A stretch of DNA of 64,000 nt from IMCC2047 sp041395865. GTDB taxonomy: Bacteria; Pseudomonadota; Gammaproteobacteria; Pseudomonadales; IMCC2047. Position numbers and translations under genes: made by a program. Numbering within the stretch: position 1 is the stretch's first letter; every line of letters begins with the position of its first letter. The stretch is taken from assembly GCA_041395865.1 (NCBI GenBank), contig JAWKZQ010000004.1:62001-126000 (forward strand). The letters run 5' to 3'. Below, in pieces: positions 1-9,973 of this stretch. Below the pieces are notes generated by a model. That model did not search any database. It was not told the origin of the DNA and saw nothing but the letters and a program-made list of their open reading frames with translations.

Positions 1-20
1 TTTCAACGGTTGGAAAGGTG

Positions 21-560
21 ATGGAAGAACATTTCGCAAAAATTATCGAAGCCATTGGTGAAGACCTCAATCGCGAGGGTCTGGTGGACACTCCTAAACG
101 TGCTGCCAAGGCGTTTGCCTTCATTAACCGTGGCTACAGCCAGTCACTGGAAGAAATCGTTAACAACGCCTTGTTTGAGTCGGCCTGCGATGAAATGGTT
201 ATCGTCAAGGACATCGAGCTTTACTCGCTTTGCGAACACCACCTGCTGCCTTTTATCGGCAAATGCCATGTCGCTTATATTCCTAACGGCCGAGTACTTG
301 GGCTCTCGAAAGTTGCCCGTGTCGTCGACATGTTTGCGCGACGCCTGCAGATCCAGGAAAAACTTACCCAGGAAATCGCTCAGTCCATTATGGATGTCAC
401 TGACGCGCGCGGTGTCGGCGTTATCATCGAAGCCAAACATATGTGCATGATGATGCGCGGAGTGGAAAAGCAAAACTCCCTGATGAAGACCTCTGCCATG
501 CTGGGTATCTTCCGCGAAAATCACGCCACGCGTAGCGAATTTCTGTCGCTGATTAAATAA
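21..560 (+). CDS. folE: GTP cyclohydrolase I
   Basis: Converts GTP to 7,8-dihydroneopterin triphosphate, the first step of tetrahydrofolate (and pterin) synthesis in the cytosol. The 179-residue product has the usual short bacterial length. The zinc site is visible: a Cys at about residue 71 followed by the EHHLLPF motif, and a second Cys in KHMCMMMRGVEKQ near residue 142. A GTG lies directly before the ATG used here; the ATG is chosen because GGAAAGG sits at a suitable distance upstream. Only about 20 bases of upstream sequence are in the window, so the promoter cannot be judged. The next gene is convergent. Confidence 0.96.
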   Translation: MEEHFAKIIEAIGEDLNREGLVDTPKRAAKAFAFINRGYSQSLEEIVNNALFESACDEMVIVKDIELYSLCEHHLLPFIGKCHVAYIPNGRVLGLSKVARVVDMFARRLQIQEKLTQEIAQSIMDVTDARGVGVIIEAKHMCMMMRGVEKQNSLMKTSAMLGIFRENHATRSEFLSLIK

Positions 561-569
561 GCGCTTTGA

Positions 570-600
570 GCCGACTCTAAAAAGGCTTTTTGGAGTCGGC
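570..600. terminator. Hairpin between convergent folE and DUF4892 gene
   Basis: GCCGACTC at 570-577 pairs with GAGTCGGC at 593-600, and the interior (AAAAAG/CTTTTT) extends the pairing. There is no clear T-run after the stem, so it is only a possible bidirectional terminator. Confidence 0.4.
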
Positions 601-601
601 A

Positions 602-633
602 CCTCACTTCACTCTTGTCTCACTTCACTCTTG
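602..633. repeat. 16-bp tandem duplication at a gene end
   Basis: CTCACTTCACTCTTGT occurs twice head to tail. The stop codon of the DUF4892 gene falls within the second copy, so the duplication sits exactly at the 3' end of the gene. Confidence 0.75.
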
Positions 634-1569
634 TAATACCAGGCCGATCCGATCGGCATTATCACTGCCCTGCTGAACGGGTGCCAACGGCCCGATCCCC
701 TGGGGAATCAAACGCTCAAGCTCGATTCCGGCATCAACCAACACGCCCCTAACGGCTTCTGCACGAACCAGTGAACGGCTTTTAAGCACATCCAGGTCAT
801 CAGCCCCGGACAAGTTGCCAACGATATAAAGCTTCAGCCGGGTATTTTTCTTTAACGCCTCGACGACAGCCGCCAATCGCTTATCCGATTCCTGAGCCAA
901 CCCATCGCTGGCATCAAACTTAAGGTTACGCAGATTAAAAACGCCATTGATTTTAAGCTGTTCAAGAATGGTATCCGGATTAACAGCCAAATCTCCAAGA
1001 CGGCCGTCCTCAGGCTTGAGCAGATCAAGCTGAATATAGACACGCTTGTTCCCACGCTGAACAACATAGAGGGCAACAAACAGTGGCCCCTCGTCAGTTG
1101 TCAATTGGGCGGCAAGGTAGTGCTGATAACGCTGGGGACCGTAAAGTTTGCGTATGCCAAAAATACTATTAGCCCACAGGTTGCTGTCACCACACTCACG
1201 CGCATGACATTCATACAAGAGATTGTGAGAAAGCTGCTTTAGTTGGGAGCTGTAATGATCGAACACCTGATTCGAGGGTTCGGCGTCCGGAGCCCGATAG
1301 GTTATACGCGTTAACACCCCGGACAAGCGCTCAGCATACTCCAGCTCCATCACCCCGTTGACGGTTTTTGGCGCACTGAGGGAGAAAAGATAGTCGGCCG
1401 TATTACTCTGGCTATAGTCTTCAATTTTGGAGCGGGCGTAACGTTTAAAATAGTCGGAGTCCCTTGAACCCGCTACATCTTCGCTTGCATCGAACGCATA
1501 GCTACCTGGAACACCGCAGAATAGAAATAAGGAAACCAGATAAATAGCTGTCTTTTTCAATGACATCAT
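625..1569 (-). CDS. DUF4892 / OmpA-like envelope protein
   Basis: Predicted secreted envelope protein of 314 residues. An N-terminal signal peptide (hydrophobic stretch around IYLVSLFLFCGV, cleavage after YAFA-like residues) is followed by a DUF4892-type domain containing CHARECGDSNLWANSIFG. The C-terminal 100 residues resemble an OmpA/peptidoglycan-binding fold (LKLYIVGNLSGADDL, then SRSLVRAEAVRGVLVDAGI). The longest frame starts at 1632, but the two adjacent Met codons at 1569/1566 place the signal peptide at the N-terminus and are preferred. The family is known from Pseudomonas relatives; its function is not established. The stop codon lies inside a short tandem repeat. Confidence 0.8.
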   Translation of the reverse strand: MMSLKKTAIYLVSLFLFCGVPGSYAFDASEDVAGSRDSDYFKRYARSKIEDYSQSNTADYLFSLSAPKTVNGVMELEYAERLSGVLTRITYRAPDAEPSNQVFDHYSSQLKQLSHNLLYECHARECGDSNLWANSIFGIRKLYGPQRYQHYLAAQLTTDEGPLFVALYVVQRGNKRVYIQLDLLKPEDGRLGDLAVNPDTILEQLKINGVFNLRNLKFDASDGLAQESDKRLAAVVEALKKNTRLKLYIVGNLSGADDLDVLKSRSLVRAEAVRGVLVDAGIELERLIPQGIGPLAPVQQGSDNADRIGLVLQE

Positions 1570-1662
1570 CGATTCGGTGCCGCCCTCTTTTATTATCAAT
1601 GGAGTTCGTTTGAATATAACACTGCCGCCCAATCGCTTAAACGCTCTGGCGGAGTTATTGGC

Positions 1663-2064
1663 TCAAAGGACCATACTTGCCCAGGCTACGTAAATCAGCA
1701 AAACGCCTAATAGCCAGGAGAGCAACATGATCAAACGCAGGCAGATTGCCGGCCGCTGCAACCACCAGCCAATATAGTGTTCAAGGTTTCTGGCGCCTAG
1801 CATGATGGCCGTCAGGGCGCCAAACAGGGCCAGCACCCCGACCACATAAAAAAGGGTAGGATACTGGCTCACCGGTGCCGCAATCAGCAAGAGACAACCC
1901 AGCAGCAAACGTGTCCCAAAAACCCAGTAAAGTCCTTGGGAAGTGCGTATAACACGCCGCATATAATCCATAAAGGAGGTCGGTAAAATAAAGCCCCAGA
2001 GTCCCATTCCAGCTATCAGCGCGCCAAACACAATAATGACGGCGAACATAATTCCCTCACTCAA
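1663..2064 (-). CDS. Small integral membrane protein, unknown function
   Basis: A 133-residue hydrophobic protein with about four transmembrane segments: MFAVIIVFGALIAGMGL, then LLLGCLLLIAAPV, FYVVGVLALFGALTAIML and IMLLSWLLGVLLIYVAW. I do not recognise a named family. It lies 113 bases downstream of sucD on the same strand and 93 bases before the DUF4892 gene, so it could be read through from the suc operon, but no operon link is evident. Confidence 0.7.
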   Translation of the reverse strand: MSEGIMFAVIIVFGALIAGMGLWGFILPTSFMDYMRRVIRTSQGLYWVFGTRLLLGCLLLIAAPVSQYPTLFYVVGVLALFGALTAIMLGARNLEHYIGWWLQRPAICLRLIMLLSWLLGVLLIYVAWASMVL

Positions 2065-2177
2065 CTTTAAACCAGTACGAAATCTTCGACAGTGGATACA
2101 GGAAGATTACGCCCCAAACCGGGTTTCAAGCTACAAAAAGGAACTAAAAGTCACCTATCAGCAGTTTTTATTGCAAA

Positions 2178-3050
2178 TTACCAGCCGGTAACTTCCGCCA
2201 GCGCTTCACCAATTCCAGCCAGGCTGCGTACTGTTTTAACACCCGCGGCTTCCAATGCTGCATATTTCTCACCAGCAGTCCCTTTACCGCCCGCAATAAT
2301 AGCCCCCGCATGCCCCATGCGTTTTCCCGGTGGGGCCGCAACTCCGGCAATATAGGACACAACCGGTTTGCTGACATGGTCGCGAATATAAGCAGCAGCT
2401 TCTTCTTCAGCGGTACCGCCAATCTCACCGATCATGACGATGGCTTCCGTTTTAGGGTCTTCTTCAAAGAGTTTGAGGATATCAATGAAATGTGATCCGG
2501 GAATTGGATCACCACCAATACCAACACAGGTGGATTGCCCAAAACCGTAGTCGGTTGTTTGCTTCACTGCTTCATAGGTCAGGGTGCCCGAACGCGAGAC
2601 GACGCCCACTTTGCCAGGCAGGTGAATGGCAGCCGGCATAATGCCAATTTTACACTCTCCCGGTGTGATGACCCCCGGACAGTTAGGCCCCACCAACCGC
2701 ACGCCCAGCTGGTCACATTTTTCTTTTACGTACAGCATGTCCAGCGTCGGAATGCCTTCGGTAATACAAACGATCAGTTCGATGCCGGCATTGGCCGCTT
2801 CCAGAATAGAGTCCTTGCAAAAAGCAGCAGGCACATAAAGCACCGAAGCTCTCGCGCCAGTCGCCTGTTTGGCCTCCTTAACGCTGTTGAAGACCGGTAA
2901 ACCCAAATGGGTTTGTCCACCCTTGCCCGGCACAACGCCTGCCACCATTTGAGTACCGCATGCCAGGGCCTGCTCAGTGTGGAAGGAGCCCTGCGCGCCC
3001 GTCAGCCCCTGGCAAATTACCTTGGTGTTTTTATCGATTAAAATGCTCAT
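2178..3050 (-). CDS. sucD: Succinyl-CoA ligase, alpha subunit
   Basis: Alpha subunit of succinyl-CoA synthetase, making succinate and ATP/GTP from succinyl-CoA in the TCA cycle. The 290 residues match the family length. The N-terminal CoA-binding Rossmann domain (NTKVICQGLTGAQGSFHTEQ) and the phosphohistidine region (GKRMGHAGAIIAGGKGTAG, His near residue 246) are intact. Its ATG overlaps the sucC stop by four bases (ATGA), indicating translational coupling. It is the last gene of the sucAB-lpdA-sucCD run. Confidence 0.97.
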   Translation of the reverse strand: MSILIDKNTKVICQGLTGAQGSFHTEQALACGTQMVAGVVPGKGGQTHLGLPVFNSVKEAKQATGARASVLYVPAAFCKDSILEAANAGIELIVCITEGIPTLDMLYVKEKCDQLGVRLVGPNCPGVITPGECKIGIMPAAIHLPGKVGVVSRSGTLTYEAVKQTTDYGFGQSTCVGIGGDPIPGSHFIDILKLFEEDPKTEAIVMIGEIGGTAEEEAAAYIRDHVSKPVVSYIAGVAAPPGKRMGHAGAIIAGGKGTAGEKYAALEAAGVKTVRSLAGIGEALAEVTGW

Positions 3051-4210
3051 TGTGCGGCCTCCACTGCTTTCTGGGCCGATTCGGACAGACTGCCCGCCGG
3101 AATCAGGTTCATTCCGGCACGTTGCTCAAGAATTTTACGCCCCTCTTCTGCATTGGTTCCCTCCAGGCGAACCACTACGGGCACGGTCACAGCAACCTCT
3201 TCAACGGCATCGATGACACCGTTGGCAATCAGGTCGCAGCGCACAATGCCACCAAAGATATTCACTAAAACAACTTTTACCTTCTCATCGGAAAGGATGA
3301 TTTTCAACGCTTCGGAAACGCGCTCCTTGGTCGCGCCGCCTCCCACATCGAGAAAGTTAGCCGGTTCGCCACCATGCAGTTTAATCATATCCATGGTGCC
3401 CATCGCCAAGCCTGCGCCATTAACCATACAGCCGATATTGCCATCCAGCGCGACATAATTCAGGTCCCACTTTTCGGCATGGGCTTCACGCTCGTCGTCC
3501 TGGGTAGGGTCATGCAGGTCCTTGAGCAACGGTTGGCGGAACAAAGCGTTATCATCAACGTTGATCTTGGCATCAAGGCACTGCAACCTGCCCCTGGGCG
3601 TCAGCACTAATGGATTAATTTCCAACAGCGAAAGGTCATAGGCTTCAAACATTTTCGCCAAGTTCATAAATATCTGGGTAAACTGACTGACCTGTTTACC
3701 CTCAAAACCCAGTTTAAAGGCCATTTCCCGGCCTTGGTAAGGCTGAGCTCCCGTTAAGGGATCAATGGTCGCCTTGATGATCTTTTCCGGTGTCTCGGCA
3801 GCCACTTTTTCAATTTCAACGCCACCCTCTGTTGAGGCCATAAACACGATTCGGCGGCTGGCTCGATCAATCACCGCGCCGAGATAATATTCCCGCTCAA
3901 TTTCAGTGCAGGGTTCCACCAGAATACGGTTAACAGGTTGTCCTTTAGCATCCGTCTGGTAAGTCACCATCCGCCGGCCTAACCAGTTGCGAGCAAACTC
4001 CTGTACCCCTTCTTTACTGTTGACCACTTTCACACCACCGGCCTTACCTCTACCGCCAGCATGCACCTGGGCTTTGACAACCCACTTATCGCCACCGATT
4101 TCACCCGCCGCAGCGACCGCTTTCTTAACGGTATCCACCGCGATACCTCTGGAAACGGGTAAATCGAAATCCGCGAGCAGCTTTTTGCTCTGGTATTCAT
4201 GTAGGTTCAT
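3047..4210 (-). CDS. sucC: Succinyl-CoA ligase, beta subunit
   Basis: ADP/GDP-forming beta subunit, partner of SucD. The 387 residues are standard. It starts with the family N-terminus MNLHEYQSKKLL, has the ATP-grasp domain with KAQVHAGGRGKAGGV near residues 46-60, and the C-terminal ligase/CoA domain with FLDVGGGATKERV and NIFGGIVRCDLIA. It is separated from lpdA by 82 bases and overlaps sucD by four bases. Confidence 0.97.
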   Translation of the reverse strand: MNLHEYQSKKLLADFDLPVSRGIAVDTVKKAVAAAGEIGGDKWVVKAQVHAGGRGKAGGVKVVNSKEGVQEFARNWLGRRMVTYQTDAKGQPVNRILVEPCTEIEREYYLGAVIDRASRRIVFMASTEGGVEIEKVAAETPEKIIKATIDPLTGAQPYQGREMAFKLGFEGKQVSQFTQIFMNLAKMFEAYDLSLLEINPLVLTPRGRLQCLDAKINVDDNALFRQPLLKDLHDPTQDDEREAHAEKWDLNYVALDGNIGCMVNGAGLAMGTMDMIKLHGGEPANFLDVGGGATKERVSEALKIILSDEKVKVVLVNIFGGIVRCDLIANGVIDAVEEVAVTVPVVVRLEGTNAEEGRKILEQRAGMNLIPAGSLSESAQKAVEAAQ

Positions 4211-4292
4211 GCAAACAAACTCCCGTGCACGCTGTTTTCTTGTTTTTGTCAGGTCGTTGCTGTTAGCGGTAAACCGTTAAAACCCAACACCC

Positions 4293-5720
4293 TTATTTAT
4301 TAGGTATATGAATCGCATGGCCGCCAACCGCCAGGGCGGCTTCATGCAGCGCTTCGGAAAGTGTCGGGTGCGAAAACACCGTCATACCGAGATCTTCCGC
4401 ACTGGAACCAAACTCCATGGCAATTACGCCCTGTTGGGCGATATCCCCCGCACTGGGCCCAAAAATATGCACGCCCAGTACACGGTCTGTTTCCTTATCG
4501 GCAAGAATCTTTACCATGCCTGCCGTGTCATTGGCGGCCTGAGCCCGGCCGATAGCGGCAAAGGGGAAGGTCCCGACATTGTACTCAACGCCCGCTTGCT
4601 GCAACTGCTGTTCGTTTTTACCGACCCAGGCGATTTCCGGGTGTGTGTAAATCACCGAGGGAATCAGCTCATAATTCGTTTGCGCGACTTTACCTGCGAT
4701 CAATTCAGCCACCATCACGCCCTCTTCTGAGCCCTTATGGGCGAGCATGGGTCCCCTGACCACGTCACCAATCGCCCAGATACCCGGCACATCGGTACGG
4801 CACTGGTCATCCACCTGAATAAAGCCGCGCTGGTCTTTTTTGATACCGAGTGACTCTTCAAATAAACCTTCCGTAAAAGGCTTGCGGCCCACGGCAACGA
4901 TCAGTTTATCAACGGTAATTTCCTGGTCGCCCTCAGCATCGGTGTACTGTACGGTAACCTGATTGCTCTTCACTTCCGATCCCGTAACCCGTGACCCCAA
5001 ACGAATATCCAGGCCCTGCTTCTTAAAGGTTTTCTGGACATCCTTGGCTATCTGCTGGTCGACCATCGGCAAAAAGTCATCCAGCGCCTCCAGGATAACC
5101 ACCTCTGAACCCAATCGCTTCCAGACGCTACCCAATTCAAGCCCAATGACGCCAGCGCCAATGACACCGATTTTTTCAGGCACCGTTTGAAAAGCCAGCG
5201 CCCCTTCATTATCAACGATCGTATCGCCATCAATGGGCGTCGGTGGAATATCCAAAGGCACAGAGCCCGTAGCAATCAGGATATTGTCCGCCTCGATTGT
5301 CTCCACTTCGCCCTCATGAGATGTGAATTCCACCTGATTAGCGGCAACAATCCGGCCGGTACCAGCCAGGCTAGTGACGCCATTAGCTTTGAATAACCCC
5401 TTAATACCCGTGGTGAGCTTCTTGATAATCAGGTCTTTGCGCTTGAGCATGGCGGATACATCAATGGAAACATCACCTGTACTAATGCCGTGCGCCTTGA
5501 AACCCTTTTGTGCCTCCTCAAACTTGTGCGTGCTTTCCAGCAACGCCTTGGAGGGAATACAGCCGACATTCAGGCAGGTTCCTCCCAGTGAGGGCTTTCC
5601 GTCGCTGCCAATCCACTTATCAATGCATGCCGTACTCAACCCCAGTTGGGCAGCACGAATGGCGGCCACATAACCGGCCGGTCCGGCCCCGATGACGAGG
5701 ACGTTGAATTTCTGTGCCAT
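4293..5720 (-). CDS. lpdA: Dihydrolipoyl dehydrogenase (E3)
   Basis: FAD-dependent E3 that reoxidises dihydrolipoyl groups of 2-oxoglutarate dehydrogenase and probably other 2-oxoacid complexes. The 475 residues begin with a Rossmann FAD motif (VIGAGPAGYVAA). The redox-active disulfide is Cys49/Cys54 in GGTCLNVGCIPSKALL. An NAD-binding GAGVIGLELGSVW follows, and the C-terminal HPTLSEALHEAAL carries the catalytic His-Glu pair. It lies 12 bases after sucB and before sucC, so the E3 is encoded inside the suc operon, as in Pseudomonas-type clusters. Confidence 0.96.
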   Translation of the reverse strand: MAQKFNVLVIGAGPAGYVAAIRAAQLGLSTACIDKWIGSDGKPSLGGTCLNVGCIPSKALLESTHKFEEAQKGFKAHGISTGDVSIDVSAMLKRKDLIIKKLTTGIKGLFKANGVTSLAGTGRIVAANQVEFTSHEGEVETIEADNILIATGSVPLDIPPTPIDGDTIVDNEGALAFQTVPEKIGVIGAGVIGLELGSVWKRLGSEVVILEALDDFLPMVDQQIAKDVQKTFKKQGLDIRLGSRVTGSEVKSNQVTVQYTDAEGDQEITVDKLIVAVGRKPFTEGLFEESLGIKKDQRGFIQVDDQCRTDVPGIWAIGDVVRGPMLAHKGSEEGVMVAELIAGKVAQTNYELIPSVIYTHPEIAWVGKNEQQLQQAGVEYNVGTFPFAAIGRAQAANDTAGMVKILADKETDRVLGVHIFGPSAGDIAQQGVIAMEFGSSAEDLGMTVFSHPTLSEALHEAALAVGGHAIHIPNK

Positions 5721-5732
5721 TAAACGGGCTCC

Positions 5733-6986
5733 TTAAACCTGTAACAAAATGCGGGCCGGATCTTCCAGCAACTCCTTGATCGTCACCAGAAACTGCACCG
5801 CTTCACGGCCATCGATCATACGGTGATCGTAGGAAAGCGCAAGGTACATCATGGGCAGAATCTTCACTTCGCCGTCGACAGCCATTGGCCGCTCTTGGAT
5901 CTTGTGCATACCCAGTATTGCCGTTTGAGGAGGATTAAGAATGGGCGTGGACATCAGCGAGCCGAAAACCCCACCGTTAGAGATCGTAAAAGTACCGCCG
6001 GTCATTTCCTCAATCGACAGTTTTCCATCCCTTGCCTTGACGCCGTACCCATTGATGGTGGATTCGATTTCAGCCAACCCCATGTTCTCGGCATTGCGCA
6101 ACACGGGAACAACCAGGCCACGATCCGTACTGACAGCAACACCAATATCCTGATAACCGTGGTAAACAATATCGTTACCGTCGATCGACGCATTCACCGC
6201 GGGAAAACGCTTCAACGCTTCCGTGGCGGCTTTCACAAAAAAAGACATAAAACCGAGTTTAACGCCATCATGGGCTTCAGCAAATTGCGCTTTATAACGG
6301 CTGCGTAATGCCATAATAGGCTGCATGTTGACTTCGTTGTAGGTGGTCAACATGGCTGCATTTTGTTGTGCTTCCACCAAGCGCTTGGCGATGGTACTGC
6401 GCAAACGCGTCATGGCGACGCGTTTTTCCGGACGCTCCCCCATCATGCCGGCTTCCGGTGCCGAAGCGGCCTGAGTACCCGGCGCTGCAGAAGGCTCAGG
6501 TGCCTTGCTTTGCTGCTGTTGCGCTTTGAGGTAATTCACCACATCTTCTTTCGTGATGCGCCCTCCTTTTCCGGTAGGCGTTACCTCCGACACATCGACC
6601 TGGTTCTCCTCGATAAGCTTTCGTGCCGCCGGACTGGTAAACCCGTCACCGGCCGCTGCGGCGGTTTCCTGACCGGCAGCGGCAGGCTCCTCAGCCACAC
6701 CCGCTTCCGCTTTTTCCTCTGCCGGCTCGGTCAGTGCAACGGGCGCATCGCCGGTGGCAAATTCAGCGATCAACTCGCCTCCCTGCACCGTGTCGCCCTC
6801 TTCTTTTAAAATCTTAACCAGCTGACCGTTACTCGGCGCCACTACCTCAAGCACGACCTTGTCTGTTTCAATATCAACAATCAGCTCATCGCGTTTCAGC
6901 GGATCCCCAGGCTGCTTGTACCAGGTGGCGATGGTGCCTTCCGAAATAGACTCAGGGAAATCAGGGGCCTTAATTTCTATTGTCAT
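5733..6986 (-). CDS. sucB: 2-oxoglutarate dehydrogenase E2 (dihydrolipoyl succinyltransferase)
   Basis: Core of the 2-oxoglutarate dehydrogenase complex, transferring succinyl from lipoate to CoA. The 417 residues contain one lipoyl domain (lipoyl Lys43 in IETDKVVLEV), an Ala/Glu/Pro-rich linker at about 85-115, a peripheral-subunit binding domain (TSPAARKLIEENQVDVSEV), a second flexible linker, and the catalytic domain ending in SYDHRMIDGREAV with the active His-Asp. It is nine bases after sucA. Confidence 0.97.
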   Translation of the reverse strand: MTIEIKAPDFPESISEGTIATWYKQPGDPLKRDELIVDIETDKVVLEVVAPSNGQLVKILKEEGDTVQGGELIAEFATGDAPVALTEPAEEKAEAGVAEEPAAAGQETAAAAGDGFTSPAARKLIEENQVDVSEVTPTGKGGRITKEDVVNYLKAQQQQSKAPEPSAAPGTQAASAPEAGMMGERPEKRVAMTRLRSTIAKRLVEAQQNAAMLTTYNEVNMQPIMALRSRYKAQFAEAHDGVKLGFMSFFVKAATEALKRFPAVNASIDGNDIVYHGYQDIGVAVSTDRGLVVPVLRNAENMGLAEIESTINGYGVKARDGKLSIEEMTGGTFTISNGGVFGSLMSTPILNPPQTAILGMHKIQERPMAVDGEVKILPMMYLALSYDHRMIDGREAVQFLVTIKELLEDPARILLQV

Positions 6987-6995
6987 GCACAGTTC

Positions 6996-9827
6996 CTATA
7001 AGTTAATCGCATCGTCAATCACCTTGGCCTGTTGCTCCTGGTGCAACTCCATGTATCCCGCAGCGGGCGCCGCAGATGCTTCACGGGAAACCTGGCTCAG
7101 GGTGATGTAATTTTTGTGACGGGAAATGGTACGTCTCATGTGGTGTTGACTGCTGTACCAGGCTCCCTGATTTAACGGCTCTTCCTGCACCCAGGTCAAC
7201 TCACTGAGCTGAGGGTACTCCGAAAGCACACTAAACAGCTCTTCTTCAGGGAAAGGGTATAACTGCTCTAAGCGAATGATCGCCAGATCATCTCTCTCCT
7301 GCTCGCGCCGGGCATTCAATAAGTCGTAATAAATCTTGCCGCTGCACATGATGACCCGCCGTACCTTATGGATATCCAGATCATCCACTTCGCCCAGCAC
7401 AGGATTGAAAGTATCCTGCGCCAGTTCCTCAATGGGGGAACGCACATGCTTGTGGCGCAGCAAGCTTTTGGCCGTCATTACGATCAAGGGTTTGCGCAGC
7501 GGGCGCATCATCTGCCGACGCAGCATATGGAAAACCTGCGAAGGCGTCGTGGGAATACACACCTGGATATTCTGCTCCGCGCATAACTGCATGAATCGCT
7601 CCAGCCTGGCCGAGGAATGTTCCGGGCCTTGCCCTTCGTAGCCATGCGGCAGGAACAGGGTCAAGCCCGACAGGCGATTCCATTTATGCTCACCACTGGT
7701 AATAAACTGGTCGATGACCACCTGGGCATTGTTCGCAAAATCACCAAACTGAGCTTCCCAGATAACCAGTGCCTTGGGATTGGTACTTGCGTAGCCGTAT
7801 TCAAACCCCATGACCGCCATTTCCGACAGCAGGGAATCGTAAATTTCAAAAGCCGGCTGGTCCTCATGGACATGTTGCAGAGGAATATAGCGCGTGCCAT
7901 CGGTTTGCGAATACAGCGCCGCATGGCGGTGGGAAAAGGTGCCACGCCCCACATCCTGACCGGTTAAACGGACTGAGTAACCACAATTGACGAGCGAAGC
8001 ATAAGCCAGCGCTTCGGCACAACCCCAGTCAACCGGAACCTCTCCTTCTATCATCTGCATCCGGTCGGTATAGATTTTATTGACCTGTCGCTGCAGAGCA
8101 AAACCGTCCGGAACAGTGTTGATGGTACGTCCCAGAGCCCGCAGGCGATCGAGGTCGATACTGGTATCGAAGCTATTGTCCCAGGGCTGGTTTACGTAGG
8201 GGGACCAGTCCACAAACATGGAAAAGTCCGGCTCTCGCTGCCAACGGAAGTGCATATGCCCGCCATTGTCCAGGGCGTCGCGGTAATCGTTGGCCATTTT
8301 TTCCACCGCTTCCGCCGTGACAACCCCATCCTCAACCAGTTTTTCAGCGTAAAGCTCTAAGGTCGTTGGCATCTTCTTGATGCGTTGGTACATCAAGGGT
8401 TGCGTAGCAGAGGGCTCGTCCGCTTCATTGTGGCCGCGGCGACGATAGCTCACCAGGTCAATCACCACATCGCGTTTAAACTCATTGCGGTAATCCATGG
8501 CCAGCTGGGTAACAAACAGAACCGCTTCGGGGTCGTCTCCATTCACGTGAAGAATGGGCGCCTCGACCATCTTGGCGACATCGGTACAGTACTCCGTAGA
8601 GCGCGTATCACGCGGGTCGCTGGTGGTAAACCCAACCTGGTTATTGATAATGATATGAATGGTGCCGCCTGTATAGAAACCGCGAGTCTGCGACATCTGG
8701 AAGGTTTCCATCACAACGCCCTGACCGGCGAAGGCGGAATCCCCGTGAATAATAATTGGCACAACCTGGTGCTTCTCAGCGTCGATACGCCGATCCTGCC
8801 TCGCCCTGACAGAGCCTTCCACAACAGGAGAAACGATCTCCAGGTGTGACGGGTTAAAGGACAGAGCCAGGTGCACATCGCCGTGGGGCGTAACCCAGTT
8901 CGATGAGAATCCCTGGTGATACTTCACGTCCCCTGAGCCATGTTCCACGGAGTTTCGCCCTTCGAATTCGTCGAACAGTTCCGAGGGGTTTTTACCCAGG
9001 ATATTCACCAGCACATTGAGGCGGCCACGGTGCGCCATGCCGATCACCATTTCCTGGGCACCATAGGTTGCGCCCCGGTTGATCAGCTCTTCAATCATGG
9101 GAATCAGGCTTTCACCGCCCTCGACGCCAAATCGCTTGGTGCCGGGATACCGAGACCCCAGGTACTTTTCCAGCCCTTCGGCACTGGTCAGGGATTGCAG
9201 AATCTGGCGTTTAACATCGACGCTGTAATCCGGGTGAGCCTTAACCGGCTCAATACGCTGCTGAAACCAGACCTTTACACGCGAGTCGACGACGTACATG
9301 TATTCAAAACCGATGGTACTGCAGTAGGTCTTTTTCAGGCCCGCTAAAATTTCGTGCAAAGGTGCTTTGGCCGGGCCAAGCAACAAGGTACCCAAGCGAA
9401 ACTCGGTGCTGAGATCAGCATCACTCAAGCCATGGTATTCCAGGCTCAAGTCCGGTACCGGAGCCCGCATTTGCAAGTTCAGCGGATCGAGGTCGGCGTG
9501 TTGGTGGCCCCGGGTGCGGTAGCTGACAATCATACGCTGCACGCACATCTGCTTTTTTTCGTGCGCCACATCGACCGTATCCACGACCTGGCAAACACGA
9601 TTGCCCTGCCGTGCCAGCGTTAGGAAATGAGATTCAATGTCGGAATAGCTTTCCTCTAGGGTTTGTTCGCCATTAACCTTGGGAAGATTGTCAAAATAGC
9701 TGCGCCATTCGTCGGAAATGCTGTCGGGGTCGCGCAGATAAGCTTCGTAAAGCTGTTCGACATAGGAAAGGTTGCCCCCCTGCAAATGAGCTGTCTGCCA
9801 CATTTGCTTCATGTTACTTTCGTGCAC
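6996..9827 (-). CDS. sucA: 2-oxoglutarate dehydrogenase E1
   Basis: Thiamine-diphosphate E1 component that decarboxylates 2-oxoglutarate. The 943-residue length is standard. It contains GMAHRGRLNVLVNILGK, the ThDP-binding HGDSAFAGQGVVMETFQMSQ region and the C-terminal transketolase-like half (GQDVGRGTFSHRHA). A GTG start at 9827 is chosen: AGGA lies seven bases upstream, and the N-terminus then aligns residue for residue with the E. coli protein around LYEAYLRDPDSI. It is the first gene of the suc operon, with about 145 bases to the sdh terminator for its promoter. Confidence 0.97.
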   Translation of the reverse strand: MHESNMKQMWQTAHLQGGNLSYVEQLYEAYLRDPDSISDEWRSYFDNLPKVNGEQTLEESYSDIESHFLTLARQGNRVCQVVDTVDVAHEKKQMCVQRMIVSYRTRGHQHADLDPLNLQMRAPVPDLSLEYHGLSDADLSTEFRLGTLLLGPAKAPLHEILAGLKKTYCSTIGFEYMYVVDSRVKVWFQQRIEPVKAHPDYSVDVKRQILQSLTSAEGLEKYLGSRYPGTKRFGVEGGESLIPMIEELINRGATYGAQEMVIGMAHRGRLNVLVNILGKNPSELFDEFEGRNSVEHGSGDVKYHQGFSSNWVTPHGDVHLALSFNPSHLEIVSPVVEGSVRARQDRRIDAEKHQVVPIIIHGDSAFAGQGVVMETFQMSQTRGFYTGGTIHIIINNQVGFTTSDPRDTRSTEYCTDVAKMVEAPILHVNGDDPEAVLFVTQLAMDYRNEFKRDVVIDLVSYRRRGHNEADEPSATQPLMYQRIKKMPTTLELYAEKLVEDGVVTAEAVEKMANDYRDALDNGGHMHFRWQREPDFSMFVDWSPYVNQPWDNSFDTSIDLDRLRALGRTINTVPDGFALQRQVNKIYTDRMQMIEGEVPVDWGCAEALAYASLVNCGYSVRLTGQDVGRGTFSHRHAALYSQTDGTRYIPLQHVHEDQPAFEIYDSLLSEMAVMGFEYGYASTNPKALVIWEAQFGDFANNAQVVIDQFITSGEHKWNRLSGLTLFLPHGYEGQGPEHSSARLERFMQLCAEQNIQVCIPTTPSQVFHMLRRQMMRPLRKPLIVMTAKSLLRHKHVRSPIEELAQDTFNPVLGEVDDLDIHKVRRVIMCSGKIYYDLLNARREQERDDLAIIRLEQLYPFPEEELFSVLSEYPQLSELTWVQEEPLNQGAWYSSQHHMRRTISRHKNYITLSQVSREASAAPAAGYMELHQEQQAKVIDDAINL

Positions 9828-9973
9828 TGTCCAGTCCTGTGATCCAGATATTGAAAGTCGTTAAAGACAGCGGAGAATTGTCAATTAGACAGCTGTCCCT
9901 TGAATAATAGACGCTAGATTGACTCTTTAACAGCCTATTCACTCACTGTGACGCAGTCATTTCAGGCAGGCAT

